NCBI GenBank assembly: GCA_001464895.1 | Contig: LNEE01000059.1 | Location: 1 to 64,000 of the forward strand | From: Betaproteobacteria bacterium Ga0077532 | Lineage (GTDB): Bacteria; Pseudomonadota; Gammaproteobacteria; Burkholderiales; Ga0077523 | DNA: 64,000 nt | Reading direction: 5' to 3' | In this document: one piece after another, positions 56,423 to 64,000 of the stretch | Layout of the letters: each line of letters begins with the position of its first letter | Position numbering within the stretch: the first letter of the stretch is position 1 | Notes under the pieces: model-generated | What the model saw: only the letters and a program-made list of their open reading frames with translations | Databases searched by the model: none | What the model was told of the DNA's origin: nothing | Program-made: the position numbers and the translations under genes

Positions 56423-57075
56423 CGCAACGCCGACGCCGCTGCAGCCAGCGTCGTGATGCCCGCCCAGTTGCCCGCCTGCACCATGTCCTTCGGGATCATC
56501 CACGACCCGCCCACGCAGGCGACATTCGGCAGGGCCAGATAGCTGCCCGCATTCGCGGGGCCGACACCACCGGTCGGACAGAACGCGAGATCGGGGATCA
56601 CCGAGGCGAGCGAGGACAGGAACTTCGCACCGCCGGCGGCCTCGGCGGGGAAGAACTTCAGATGCCGCAATCCGCGCTCGCGGGCCGCCATCGCTTCCGA
56701 TACCGTCGCGATGCCGGGCAGCAGCGGCACCGACTGCGCCAGCGCCGCGGTCGCGAGTGCATCGGTGAGGCCCGGCGACACGGCGAAACGCGCACCGGCC
56801 TCGGCGGCGGCGTGCAACTGCTCCGCGTGGAGCACGGTGCCCACGCCGACGATCGCCTCCGGCAGCGCTGCACACATGAGCGCGATCGCTTCCAGGGCCA
56901 CCGGTGTGCGCAGCGTCACTTCGAGCACGGTGAGCCCGCCGGCCACGAGGGCCTGCGCGAGCGGCACGGCATGCGAGAGGTCCTCGATGACGATGACCGG
57001 GATCACCGGTCCGCGGCCGAGGGTGGCGGCCAGTGTGTCGTGCCTGACGGTGTCGTTGGTCATCGATGCGCTCAC
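56419..57075 (-). CDS. eda: KDPG aldolase (2-dehydro-3-deoxy-phosphogluconate aldolase)
   Basis: A class I aldolase of 218 residues splitting KDPG to pyruvate and glyceraldehyde-3-phosphate. The Schiff-base Lys is in [11 protein letters not shown], the catalytic Glu in VLEVTLRT, and GVGTVL and FCPTGGV are intact. The GTG at 57075 overlaps the edd stop (GTGA); an ATG four codons later at 57063 is an alternative start. Confidence 0.96.
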   Translation of the reverse strand: MSASMTNDTVRHDTLAATLGRGPVIPVIVIEDLSHAVPLAQALVAGGLTVLEVTLRTPVALEAIALMCAALPEAIVGVGTVLHAEQLHAAAEAGARFAVSPGLTDALATAALAQSVPLLPGIATVSEAMAARERGLRHLKFFPAEAAGGAKFLSSLASVIPDLAFCPTGGVGPANAGSYLALPNVACVGGSWMIPKDMVQAGNWAGITTLAAAASALR

Positions 57076-58898
57076 GGGTGCAGAAGATCGAAGAGGGTGG
57101 CGCCCGCATCCGCGCGGCTGACGCCGGCGCGGAAGGGCGCGAAGAGTTCGCGGCCCACGCCGAGGCCGTCCTGCCCATCGTGGACCGCCGGTGCACGCGC
57201 CGCGAGTTCGTCTGCGTCGACGAGCACGTCGAGCCTGCCCGTCACGCCATCCACGCGGATCCGGTCACCGTCGCGCACGCGGGCGATCGCGCCGCCCTCC
57301 GCGGCTTCGGGCGTGACGTGGATCGCTGCGGGCACCTTGCCCGATGCACCGGAAAGTCGGCCGTCCGTCACGAGCGCCACGCGATGACCGCGGTCCTGCA
57401 GCACCGCGAGCGGCGGCATCAGCTTGTGCAGTTCGGGCATGCCGTTGGCGCGCGGCCCCTGGAAGCGCACGACCGCGACGACATCGCCGGACAGCTCACC
57501 GGCCTTGAACGCTTTTTGCAGCGCGTCCTGCGAATGGAAGACGCGCGCCGGTGCCTCGATGACGTGGCGGTCCGCCGCCACGGCGGACGTCTTGATGACC
57601 CCGGTGCCGAGATTGCCGGTCAGCATGCGCAGCCCGCCCGTGGGATGGAACGGATCGTCCACCGGGCGCAGCACGTCGCGGTCGCCGCTCGTTGCCGTGG
57701 CATCGCGCCACGTGAGGGTGTTCGATGCATCCAGCCCCGGTTCGACGAGGTAGCCGTCGAGCCCCGTGCCCCACACCGTCTTCACGTCGGCGTGGAGCAG
57801 ACCCGCCGAGAGCAGTTCGCGGATCATGAAGCCCATGCCACCGGCCGCGTGGAAGTGATTCACGTCGGCCTTCCCGTTCGGATAGATGCGAGTGAGCAGC
57901 GGCACCACCTCCGCGAGGTCCGAGAGGTCGTCCCAGGTGATGTGGACGCCCGCCGCCGCGGCCATCGCGATGAGGTGGATGGTGTGGTTCGTCGATCCGC
58001 CCGTCGCGTGCAGGCCCACGATGCCGTTCACCACGGCGCGCTCGTCCACCACGTGACCGATCGGTGTGAAGTTCGCCCTACCGGCCGTGAGCGCCACCAC
58101 GCGCTGCACCGATGCCCGCGTCACGGCGTCGCGCAGCGGCGTGCCTGGGTTCACGAACGTGCCGCCGGGCGGGTGCAGGCCCATCAGCTCCATCAGCATC
58201 TGATTGGTGTTGGCGGTGCCGTAGAAGGTGCACGTGCCGGGACCGTGGTACGACTGCGCCTCGGCTTCGAGGAGTTCCGCGCGCCCCACCTTGCCCTCCG
58301 CGTACAGCTGGCGGATCCGCGCCTTCTCGTCGTTCGGCAGACCGGAGGTCATGGGCCCGGCGGGGATGAAGATCGACGGCAGGTGGCCGAAACGCAGCGC
58401 ACCCATCAGCAGACCGGGGACGATCTTGTCGCACACGCCGAGGTAGCACACGGCATCGAACATCTGGTGCGAGAGCGCCACGGCCGTCGCGAGCGCGATC
58501 ACGTCGCGCGAGAAGAGCGACAGCTCCATGCCCGCCTCGCCCTGCGTGACCCCGTCGCACATCGCCGGGACGCCGCCGGCCACCTGGGCCGTCGCCCCGA
58601 CCTCCCGGGCCGCGGCGCGGATCACCTCTGGGAAGTGTTCGAACGGCTGGTGCGCCGAGAGCATGTCGTTGTACGCCGTCACGATCGCGACGTTCGGACT
58701 GTCGCCCTCGCGCAGCTTCGACTTGTCGTCGGCGGTGCACGCCGCGAAGCCGTGCGCGAGGTTCGCGCAACCCATCTTCGCGCGGCGGGAGCCTTCGCCG
58801 GCGGCGCGGTCGATCATCTCCAGATAGGCGGTGCGCGGCCCCCGGCTGCGCTCCACGATGCGGCGGGTCACCTCGGCGACACGGGGATGCACGCTCAT
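57072..58898 (-). CDS. edd: Phosphogluconate dehydratase
   Basis: A 608-residue IlvD/Edd-family Fe-S dehydratase making KDPG from 6-phosphogluconate. It carries [16 protein letters not shown], the [19 protein letters not shown] block, CDKIVPG and [13 protein letters not shown], with cluster Cys residues in place. The start is fixed by AAGGAGGT 7 nt before the ATG, the strongest ribosome site seen in this window. It works with Pgl upstream and Eda downstream. Confidence 0.97.
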   Translation of the reverse strand: MSVHPRVAEVTRRIVERSRGPRTAYLEMIDRAAGEGSRRAKMGCANLAHGFAACTADDKSKLREGDSPNVAIVTAYNDMLSAHQPFEHFPEVIRAAAREVGATAQVAGGVPAMCDGVTQGEAGMELSLFSRDVIALATAVALSHQMFDAVCYLGVCDKIVPGLLMGALRFGHLPSIFIPAGPMTSGLPNDEKARIRQLYAEGKVGRAELLEAEAQSYHGPGTCTFYGTANTNQMLMELMGLHPPGGTFVNPGTPLRDAVTRASVQRVVALTAGRANFTPIGHVVDERAVVNGIVGLHATGGSTNHTIHLIAMAAAAGVHITWDDLSDLAEVVPLLTRIYPNGKADVNHFHAAGGMGFMIRELLSAGLLHADVKTVWGTGLDGYLVEPGLDASNTLTWRDATATSGDRDVLRPVDDPFHPTGGLRMLTGNLGTGVIKTSAVAADRHVIEAPARVFHSQDALQKAFKAGELSGDVVAVVRFQGPRANGMPELHKLMPPLAVLQDRGHRVALVTDGRLSGASGKVPAAIHVTPEAAEGGAIARVRDGDRIRVDGVTGRLDVLVDADELAARAPAVHDGQDGLGVGRELFAPFRAGVSRADAGATLFDLLHP

Positions 58899-58941
58899 GC
58901 GGATACCTCCTTCGGACACGACGGCATGCCGCCGCCCGACA

Positions 58942-59634
58942 TCATGGACACCAGAACACGTCGACTGGTGCCCGCGCGAGCACCGAACGCACGGGCAGGT
59001 CCGACTCGGGCCCGGGCTGCCGGGCGCGATCCAGCACGGCCCGCTTGCCAGTGCCCTCCAAATGCAGCGCGATCGCGCGAGCGGAGAGCAGCGCGGGCAG
59101 CGTGAGTGTGAGACGCGGTTCGACTGCCGCGGCCGCGCGCATGGTTTCCACGCGCCGGGTGCCGGCAGGTGCCAGGCACGCCGCCAGGTTGTCGCCATCG
59201 GGGAAGAACGACGCCGTGTGGCCGTCGTCCCCCATGCCGAGCACTGCGACGGTCAGCGGCCACGGCACCGCATCGAGCGCGCACTCCGCGAGATCGCGGT
59301 CGACGTGCTCGTCGGGCCCTCCTCGGTACAGCCCGACGAACGTTGCGGTGGCCGCACGGGCGCGCAGCAGGTGGGCACGCACCAGGCGCTCGTTCGATCG
59401 TTCGGCGTCCGGCGGGACCCGGCGCTCGTCCACGAGCGTCACGATGACGTGTTCCCAAGGGAGATCGAGACCCGACAGTGCCTCGAAGAAGCGCACCGGC
59501 GTGCGTCCGCCAGACACCGCGAGAGACGCCGTGCCGTGTTCAGTGACTGCGGTACGGAGTCTGTCCCCGACGAAGGCGGCGAGCCCGTTCGCGAGTGCAG
59601 CGCCGTCGCTGTACTCATGCATCGAGGTGGGCAT
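58942..59634 (-). CDS. pgl: 6-phosphogluconolactonase
   Basis: About 230 residues, DevB/Pgl type, hydrolysing 6-phosphogluconolactone made by Zwf. Signatures are [27 protein letters not shown] and [14 protein letters not shown]. The start could be the ATG at 59634 or at 59622; both overlap the zwf 3' end, by 20 or 8 nt. A still longer frame to 59673 is less likely. It is 43 nt upstream of edd. Confidence 0.94.
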   Translation of the reverse strand: MPTSMHEYSDGAALANGLAAFVGDRLRTAVTEHGTASLAVSGGRTPVRFFEALSGLDLPWEHVIVTLVDERRVPPDAERSNERLVRAHLLRARAATATFVGLYRGGPDEHVDRDLAECALDAVPWPLTVAVLGMGDDGHTASFFPDGDNLAACLAPAGTRRVETMRAAAAVEPRLTLTLPALLSARAIALHLEGTGKRAVLDRARQPGPESDLPVRSVLARAPVDVFWCP

Positions 59635-61108
59635 CGCGATTCCAGCTGGCGTCCTCGTGCCACGTGCGGCCATCGCGTTCGATCAGCGCGACGGAGGCCG
59701 ACGGGCCCCACGTGCCGGCCGCGTAGGGCTTCGGCTTGTCCTCGGCTTCGCGCCAGGCGTCCATGATCGGGTCGATCCACGACCACGCGGCCTCGACCTC
59801 GTCGCGGCGCATGAAGAGCGTCTGGTCGCCGCGCACGACGTCCATCAGCAGCCGTTCGTAGGCGTCCGGATTGCGCACGCCGAAGGCCTCCGCAAAGCTC
59901 ATGTCGAGCGACACCTGCTTCAGCCGCATGCCGCCCGGGCCGGGGTCCTTGATCATCAGCCACAGCTTCACGCCCTCGTTCGGTTGCAGGCGGATCACGA
60001 GGTGGTTCGAATGGATCGGGCCCGCACGGTCCGAGAACGCCGAGTGTGGAATCGGACGGAACGCCACGACGATCTCCGAGAGCCGCTCCGGCAGCCGCTT
60101 GCCCGTGCGCAGGTAGAAGGGCACGCCGGCCCAGCGCCAGTTGGCGATCTCGGCCCGCAGGGCCACGAAGGTCTCGGTGCCGCTCGTCCGGCCCAGTTCC
60201 TCCGAGTAGCCGGGCACCGTCGCGCCGTTCGCCACGCCCGCCCGGTACTGACCGCGGACCACCGCCGTGTCGAGCAGCCGTCGCTCGATGTGCTTCAGGG
60301 CCTTCAGCACCTTCAGCTTCTCGTCGCGGACGGCGTCGGCGGCGAGTTCGCCGGGTGGTTCCATCGCGACGAGGCAGAGGAGCTGCAGCAGGTGGTTCTG
60401 CACCATGTCGCGCATCGCGCCTGCGGTGTCGTAGTAGCCCGCACGGCCCTCCACGCCCAGGCTCTCCGACGTCGTGATCTGCACGTGGTCGATGTGCTCG
60501 GCGCGCCACAGCGGCTCGAAGAGAGCGTTGGCGAAACGCAGCGCCATGAGGTTCTGCACGGTCTCCTTGCCGAGGTAGTGGTCGATCCGGTAGATCTCGG
60601 CCTCCGGGAACACGCAGCCCACGGCGTCGTTCACCGCGCGGGAGGACGCCAGGTTCTTGCCGATCGGCTTCTCCAGCACGACCCGCGATTGCGGTGACGC
60701 CATGCCATGGGCGCGCAGCCGTTCGCAGATGGGCCCGAAGAGTTCAGGCGAGGTCGCCAGATAGAAGACCCGGATGCGGTCGGGCGCCTCGCCCAGTTTC
60801 GCCGCGAGGTCGTTCCAGCCGGCGTCGGAGGCTGCATCGAGTGCGAGATAGTCGAGCCGGGCGAGGAAGCGCGCTGCGGCGTCGGGGTGATCGGCGGCGT
60901 CCTTCGCGATGGCCTTCGCCGCCTGCGCGCGGAACTCGTCCGGTGCCATCGAGGTGCGGGCTGCCCCGAGGATGCGCGCCGCCGCGGGGAGCTGCCCGGC
61001 GTTGTCGCGCTGGAACAGCGCCGGCAGCAGCTTGCGACGAGAGAGATCTCCCGTGGCGCCGAAGACGATGAGGTCGAAGGCATCGACCTGGATGATGCGA
61101 GCCGTCAT
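59615..61108 (-). CDS. zwf: Glucose-6-phosphate 1-dehydrogenase
   Basis: A 497-residue dehydrogenase producing NADPH and 6-phosphogluconolactone. The NADP turn is FGATGDLSRRKLLPALF and the substrate-binding/catalytic motif RIDHYLGKETVQNL. It is the first gene of the zwf-pgl-edd-eda run, so the Entner-Doudoroff route appears complete from glucose-6-phosphate. A TACAAT -10 lies about 90 nt upstream. Confidence 0.97.
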   Translation of the reverse strand: MTARIIQVDAFDLIVFGATGDLSRRKLLPALFQRDNAGQLPAAARILGAARTSMAPDEFRAQAAKAIAKDAADHPDAAARFLARLDYLALDAASDAGWNDLAAKLGEAPDRIRVFYLATSPELFGPICERLRAHGMASPQSRVVLEKPIGKNLASSRAVNDAVGCVFPEAEIYRIDHYLGKETVQNLMALRFANALFEPLWRAEHIDHVQITTSESLGVEGRAGYYDTAGAMRDMVQNHLLQLLCLVAMEPPGELAADAVRDEKLKVLKALKHIERRLLDTAVVRGQYRAGVANGATVPGYSEELGRTSGTETFVALRAEIANWRWAGVPFYLRTGKRLPERLSEIVVAFRPIPHSAFSDRAGPIHSNHLVIRLQPNEGVKLWLMIKDPGPGGMRLKQVSLDMSFAEAFGVRNPDAYERLLMDVVRGDQTLFMRRDEVEAAWSWIDPIMDAWREAEDKPKPYAAGTWGPSASVALIERDGRTWHEDASWNRDAHLDA

Positions 61109-61196
61109 GGAGGATCCCGTGGTTCACGCCGCGCCGGGAGCGCGACGTGCGCATCGACGCAGGCGTTGGAAGCGCAGGCATTCGATGGACGGGTCG

Positions 61197-61202
61197 ATTG
61201 TA
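61197..61202 (-). promoter_or_regulatory. Candidate -10 element for zwf operon
   Basis: TACAAT followed by CGACCC on the minus strand, in the 161-nt gap between the C-N hydrolase gene and zwf. The -35 is poor. No HexR-like TTGTAAT palindrome is visible. Confidence 0.4.
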
Positions 61203-61269
61203 ACCACCCGCCCATTCCGCGGGCATGACGTTGCAGGGGCCGTGCCGGGCCCGGCGATCGGAGGATGTC

Positions 61270-62145
61270 TCAGTACGGACCGGGCCGTGCCGCTGACCCG
61301 AGCATCTCGCCGTACACGTCCGTGCGGCGGTCGCGCAGGAGCTGGTTGAACTCGTTCAGGCTGCGGCGACGGCGGGCGTCGGCGAGGTTGAGATCCGCGA
61401 TCAGCATCTCTTCCCGCTCGGTGCTCGCCGGGCCCGCGATGGGCCAGCCGGCCGAATTCACGATGAGGCTGTTGCCGAGGAAGGGCTGGCCGCGTTCCAC
61501 GCCCACGCGATCGGCCGCGGCGACGAACATCGAGTTGGTGTGGGCGCCACCCATCGCCAGGATGTTCGCCATCATCGGGAGGTGTGCCGGCTGCTCCGCC
61601 ATCGGCACCCAGTTCGTCGCGACGCAGAGCAGGTCGGCCCCCTGCAGGGCGGCGAGTCGGAAGGTCTCGGGGAACCAGATGTCGTAGCAGATGGCGACCG
61701 CGATGCGGCCGGCGCCCGCATGGAAGACCGGCATGCCGAGGTCGCCGGGCTCGAAGTAGAGCTTCTCCGCGCCCCACAGATGGTTCTTCCGGTAGGTGCC
61801 TACGTACCCACGCGGCCCCACCATCACCGCAGCGTTGTAGAGCTTCTCGCCGACGCGCTCGGTGATGCCGGCGACGATGAAGAGCTCGTGCTGCTTCGCG
61901 GCCTGCATCCACGCGTGGCACGTGGGGCCGTCGGGCACGGACTCGGCGAGCGAGAAGGCCTCGTCGCGGGTCTCGAACACGTAGCCCGTGTTGCAGAGTT
62001 CCGGCAGCACGACGAGGTTCGCGCCGTCCGCCGCGGCCTCGGCGATCATCGCGAGGCTCCGGGCGACGTTGGCCTCCTTGCGGCCGATGTGCGGCTCCAT
62101 CTGCAGGCAGGCCACGCGCAGGGGGCTTTCGGGGGGCTGTCTCAT
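61270..62145 (-). CDS. Carbon-nitrogen hydrolase (nitrilase superfamily)
   Basis: A 291-residue cytosolic amidase-type enzyme. The Glu-Lys-Cys triad is at about Glu49 (LPELCNTGY), Lys120 (YRKNHLW) and Cys153 (AICYDIWFPE). Sequence style is that of aliphatic amidase or N-carbamoyl/ureide hydrolases rather than true nitrilases. It lies 4 nt after the amidase gene with GGAG overlapping that gene's end, so it is likely co-translated and part of one catabolic pathway. Substrate unknown. Confidence 0.9.
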   Translation of the reverse strand: MRQPPESPLRVACLQMEPHIGRKEANVARSLAMIAEAAADGANLVVLPELCNTGYVFETRDEAFSLAESVPDGPTCHAWMQAAKQHELFIVAGITERVGEKLYNAAVMVGPRGYVGTYRKNHLWGAEKLYFEPGDLGMPVFHAGAGRIAVAICYDIWFPETFRLAALQGADLLCVATNWVPMAEQPAHLPMMANILAMGGAHTNSMFVAAADRVGVERGQPFLGNSLIVNSAGWPIAGPASTEREEMLIADLNLADARRRRSLNEFNQLLRDRRTDVYGEMLGSAARPGPY

Positions 62146-62149
62146 CGAA

Positions 62150-63571
62150 TCACTCCGGAACGGGTGGAACGGCGGCGGGCAAGGCCACGGGCAGGCGATC
62201 CTTCCAATCGTGCCGGCGTTCGTAGGCGTGCGCCACCCTCAGCACCATCGGCTCATCGAAGGGGCGCGCGGCGATCTGCAGGCCGATGGGGAGACCGTCG
62301 CGATCGAACCCGCAAGGCACCGAGATCGCCGGCAGCCCGGTCAGGTTGTACGGATAGGTGAAACGCCACGATGCGGCGAGCACGCTCTCCGGCTGCCCCG
62401 CGACCTGCACGGTCCACTCGCCCCGCTTCCACGCGGTGATCGGCGTGGTCGGGCCCACGACGACGTCGACCTTCGCGAAGACCTTGCGGAACTCGTCCAT
62501 CAGGGCCATCCGGTACTGTTCCGCCTTGAGATAGTCCGCGCCCGTCACGAGCCGTCCCATCTCCACGAGCGTGCGCACGTCGGGCGTGAAGTCGGCGACG
62601 CGACCGGCGCGCAGCGAGGCATCGTGATACGCGGTCGAACTCGACAGCTCGATCGCGAAGATCGCGCCGAGGCCGAACTCCAGCAGCGGGATGCGGAACT
62701 CGACCACCTTCGCACCGGCCTTCGCGAGGTCGTCGATGGCGGCCTCCGTGGCCGCCGCGACGTCGTCCTGCAGACCGTCGAAGAAGTGGTTGCGGCAGAC
62801 GCCGATCGTCAGGCCCTTCACCGGGCGACCGAGGCTCTTCGCGAAGTCGGGGACGGGCTGGTCCTGGCACGCCGGGTCCGCGGGGTCGTAGCCCGACAGC
62901 ACCTGCATCATCAACGCGGTGTCCGTCACCGTGCGGGTCAGCGGTCCGGCATGATCGAGCGACCAGCTGTGCGGCACCACGCCGTCACGGCTCACGCGAC
63001 CGAACGTGCCCTTGAGGCCCACGACGCCGCACGCCGCCGCCGGCATCCGGATCGAGCCACCGGTGTCGGACCCGAGTCCGGCGACGCACAGGCCTGCGGC
63101 CACCGCGGCGCCCGAGCCGCCGCTGGATCCCGAGGGCACGCGCGCGAGATCCCACGGATTACGCACCGGCGGCGTCACGTTGCCCCAGGCGAACTCGTGC
63201 GTGCGCGTCTTGCCGATGGGCACGGCGCCCGCCGCGCGCAGTCGCGCGACCGCTGCGGCATCGCGCATCGGAAACGCGAGCCCCGGGGCCTGGCTGCCGA
63301 CGGTCGTCGGCATGTCGGCGGTGAGGTAGTTGTCCTTCACGCCGACGGGAATGCCGTGCAGCGGACCGCGCCAGTGCCCGGCGGCGATCTCGCGCGCCGC
63401 GGCCCGCGCGGCGTCGAGTGCCGTCGTCGAGACATGGATGAAGCTGAGCAGCCGGTCATCGGTCTGCGCGATGCGATCGAGGCACGCCTCCGTCAGCGCC
63501 ACCGGCGAGATCCTTCCGGCGCGGATCGCCGGCGCCAGCTTCTCGATGGGCTGCGACCAGAGATCCTTCAC
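62150..63571 (-). CDS. Amidase signature family hydrolase, AtzE-like
   Basis: A 473-residue amidase with a Ser-cisSer-Lys triad: Lys79 (GVKDNYL), Ser149 (GSSGGS) and Ser173 (SDTGGSIRMPA). The GTG start overlaps the stop of the AtzG-like gene (GTGA). A large amidase paired with a small GatC/AtzG-like subunit recalls AtzE-AtzG of the cyanuric acid/biuret pathway, where the small protein supports the amidase. GatCAB is unlikely because gatB is absent and the gene lies beside a nitrilase-family enzyme. Exact substrate unknown. Confidence 0.88.
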   Translation of the reverse strand: MKDLWSQPIEKLAPAIRAGRISPVALTEACLDRIAQTDDRLLSFIHVSTTALDAARAAAREIAAGHWRGPLHGIPVGVKDNYLTADMPTTVGSQAPGLAFPMRDAAAVARLRAAGAVPIGKTRTHEFAWGNVTPPVRNPWDLARVPSGSSGGSGAAVAAGLCVAGLGSDTGGSIRMPAAACGVVGLKGTFGRVSRDGVVPHSWSLDHAGPLTRTVTDTALMMQVLSGYDPADPACQDQPVPDFAKSLGRPVKGLTIGVCRNHFFDGLQDDVAAATEAAIDDLAKAGAKVVEFRIPLLEFGLGAIFAIELSSSTAYHDASLRAGRVADFTPDVRTLVEMGRLVTGADYLKAEQYRMALMDEFRKVFAKVDVVVGPTTPITAWKRGEWTVQVAGQPESVLAASWRFTYPYNLTGLPAISVPCGFDRDGLPIGLQIAARPFDEPMVLRVAHAYERRHDWKDRLPVALPAAVPPVPE

Positions 63572-63762
63572 GGCGCGTCCCCCTTCTGCCGGTACGGAGC
63601 AGTGGGCTCGAAGACGATCGCCGGGTGCACGTCCGTCAGGTCGAGCGAGCGCAGCGCTTCGAGGTTCGCGAGGATGTCGCGGTAGGCGGCGACGACGGCC
63701 GCCTGGCGTTCGGGCGGCAGGTCGAGACCGAGCAGTTCGCGGATGGGGTTGTCGGGTTCCAT
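63568..63762 (-). CDS. AtzG/GatC-like small subunit (DUF4089-type)
   Basis: A 64-residue protein with two short helices and a tail: LLGLDLPPERQAAVVAAYRD, then LDLTDVHPAIVFEPTAPYRQ. This two-part pattern is that of DUF4089/AtzG proteins, which wrap around an amidase partner as GatC does with GatA. GAGGAA lies 5 nt before the ATG. It is coupled to the downstream amidase by a GTGA overlap, which supports a complex. Confidence 0.75.
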   Translation of the reverse strand: MEPDNPIRELLGLDLPPERQAAVVAAYRDILANLEALRSLDLTDVHPAIVFEPTAPYRQKGDAP

Positions 63763-63770
63763 GGAGTTCC

Positions 63771-64000
63771 TCAGGGAGCGCTGCCGCCACCACCGGGGCG
63801 GTCCGGGGGCGCGAGGCCCAGGGTGCGCACGACGGCCTCGGGTGCGCCGGCACCAGGGTTCGCGCGCGTCGGCATGCCCTGCACGAAGGGGAGCGTCTGC
63901 AGCGTGAAGATGCCGAGCACCCGCCGCAGTTCGTGAACGGGCTGCGGATGATCGTCGACGCGCACGTCGACCAGCGGATACGCCTCGACGTGATGCACGG
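63771..64000 (-). CDS. DUF1028 family protein, C-terminal fragment
   Basis: Only the last 75 or so residues are in the window; the 5' part lies beyond the right edge. The segment VDVRVDDHPQPVHELRRVLGI is typical of the DUF1028 C-terminus. The function of the family is unknown, though it is often near amidohydrolase and peptidase genes. It lies 8 nt upstream of the AtzG-like gene and is probably in the same operon. Confidence 0.7.
   Translation of the reverse strand, partial: VHHVEAYPLVDVRVDDHPQPVHELRRVLGIFTLQTLPFVQGMPTRANPGAGAPEAVVRTLGLAPPDRPGGGGSAP

Noticed and set aside
57066..59105. Long open frame (679 codons) on the plus strand opposite edd
   Set aside because: It lies antisense to a full-length, motif-complete edd with a strong ribosome site. 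Its protein is Arg/His-rich without domains, as expected from antisense frames in GC-rich DNA.
1..64000. tRNA, rRNA, CRISPR arrays, integrases or att-like repeats
   Set aside because: None was seen on reading the intergenic regions of both strands. Almost all gaps are too short for tRNA genes with promoters, and no regularly spaced repeats occur.

Overview
The window is GC-rich and densely coding, with 58 protein genes on both strands and short intergenic gaps. I see no rRNA, tRNA, CRISPR array, prophage or complete insertion sequence. Gene order points to a betaproteobacterium. The run leuC-entericidin-leuD-leuB-asd-fimV-truA-trpF-trpB-trpA-accD-folC-dedD-cvpA-purF-metZ, the metG/apbC/dcd/decarboxylase block, the ManX-type EIIA-HPr-EI cluster and the lipoyl-domain dihydrolipoyl dehydrogenase are all arrangements I associate with that class. 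Species cannot be named from the sequence alone.

Layout. 1-411 is non-coding and holds REP-like repeats and GC-rich palindromes. 412-16108 is almost entirely minus strand: an ABC-type betaine-binding protein, a P450-VanZ-GST set, recQ, nudC, lpd, a small membrane protein, proA, holA, ptsI-ptsH-EIIA, acylphosphatase and metG. 16201-20357 runs on plus: apbC, dcd and an AdiA-type amino-acid decarboxylase. 20371-23417 has mixed orientation: a LysR regulator facing a DUF3563-like gene, a 50-residue membrane peptide, and thyA-folA. 23603-44385 is a long plus-strand block: aroC, a HEAGH-motif membrane protein, an MFS transporter, leucine synthesis, asd, fimV, truA, late tryptophan synthesis, accD, folC, a SPOR protein, cvpA, purF and metZ. 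44440-49215 is minus: FKBP, lpxH, two cyclophilins, an L,D-transpeptidase and a TPR protein. 49434-54810 is plus: cysS, a PAS-GGDEF-EAL protein and an unknown membrane protein. 54818-64000 is minus: the Entner-Doudoroff/oxidative pentose phosphate set zwf-pgl-edd-eda with a tail-overlapping alkaline phosphatase, then an amidase / AtzG-like / C-N hydrolase / DUF1028 cluster cut by the window edge.

How it works together. Most of the window is core biosynthesis: Leu, Trp, Met, Pro and Asp-family amino acids, purines, thymidylate and folate, fatty-acid initiation, and tRNA charging and modification. metZ carries a well-matched SAM-II riboswitch with a downstream intrinsic terminator, so sulfhydrylation of the homoserine ester appears to be repressed by S-adenosylmethionine. 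The PTS genes lack any EIIB/EIIC here and look regulatory. Glucose-6-phosphate is routed to pyruvate plus glyceraldehyde-3-phosphate by zwf-pgl-edd-eda.

The least explained parts are the amidase/AtzG-like/DUF1028/nitrilase-family cluster, the HEAGH membrane protein, the paired NTF2-domain wall genes, the LysR/DUF3563 divergent region with its perfect inverted repeat, and the repeats at the left edge.
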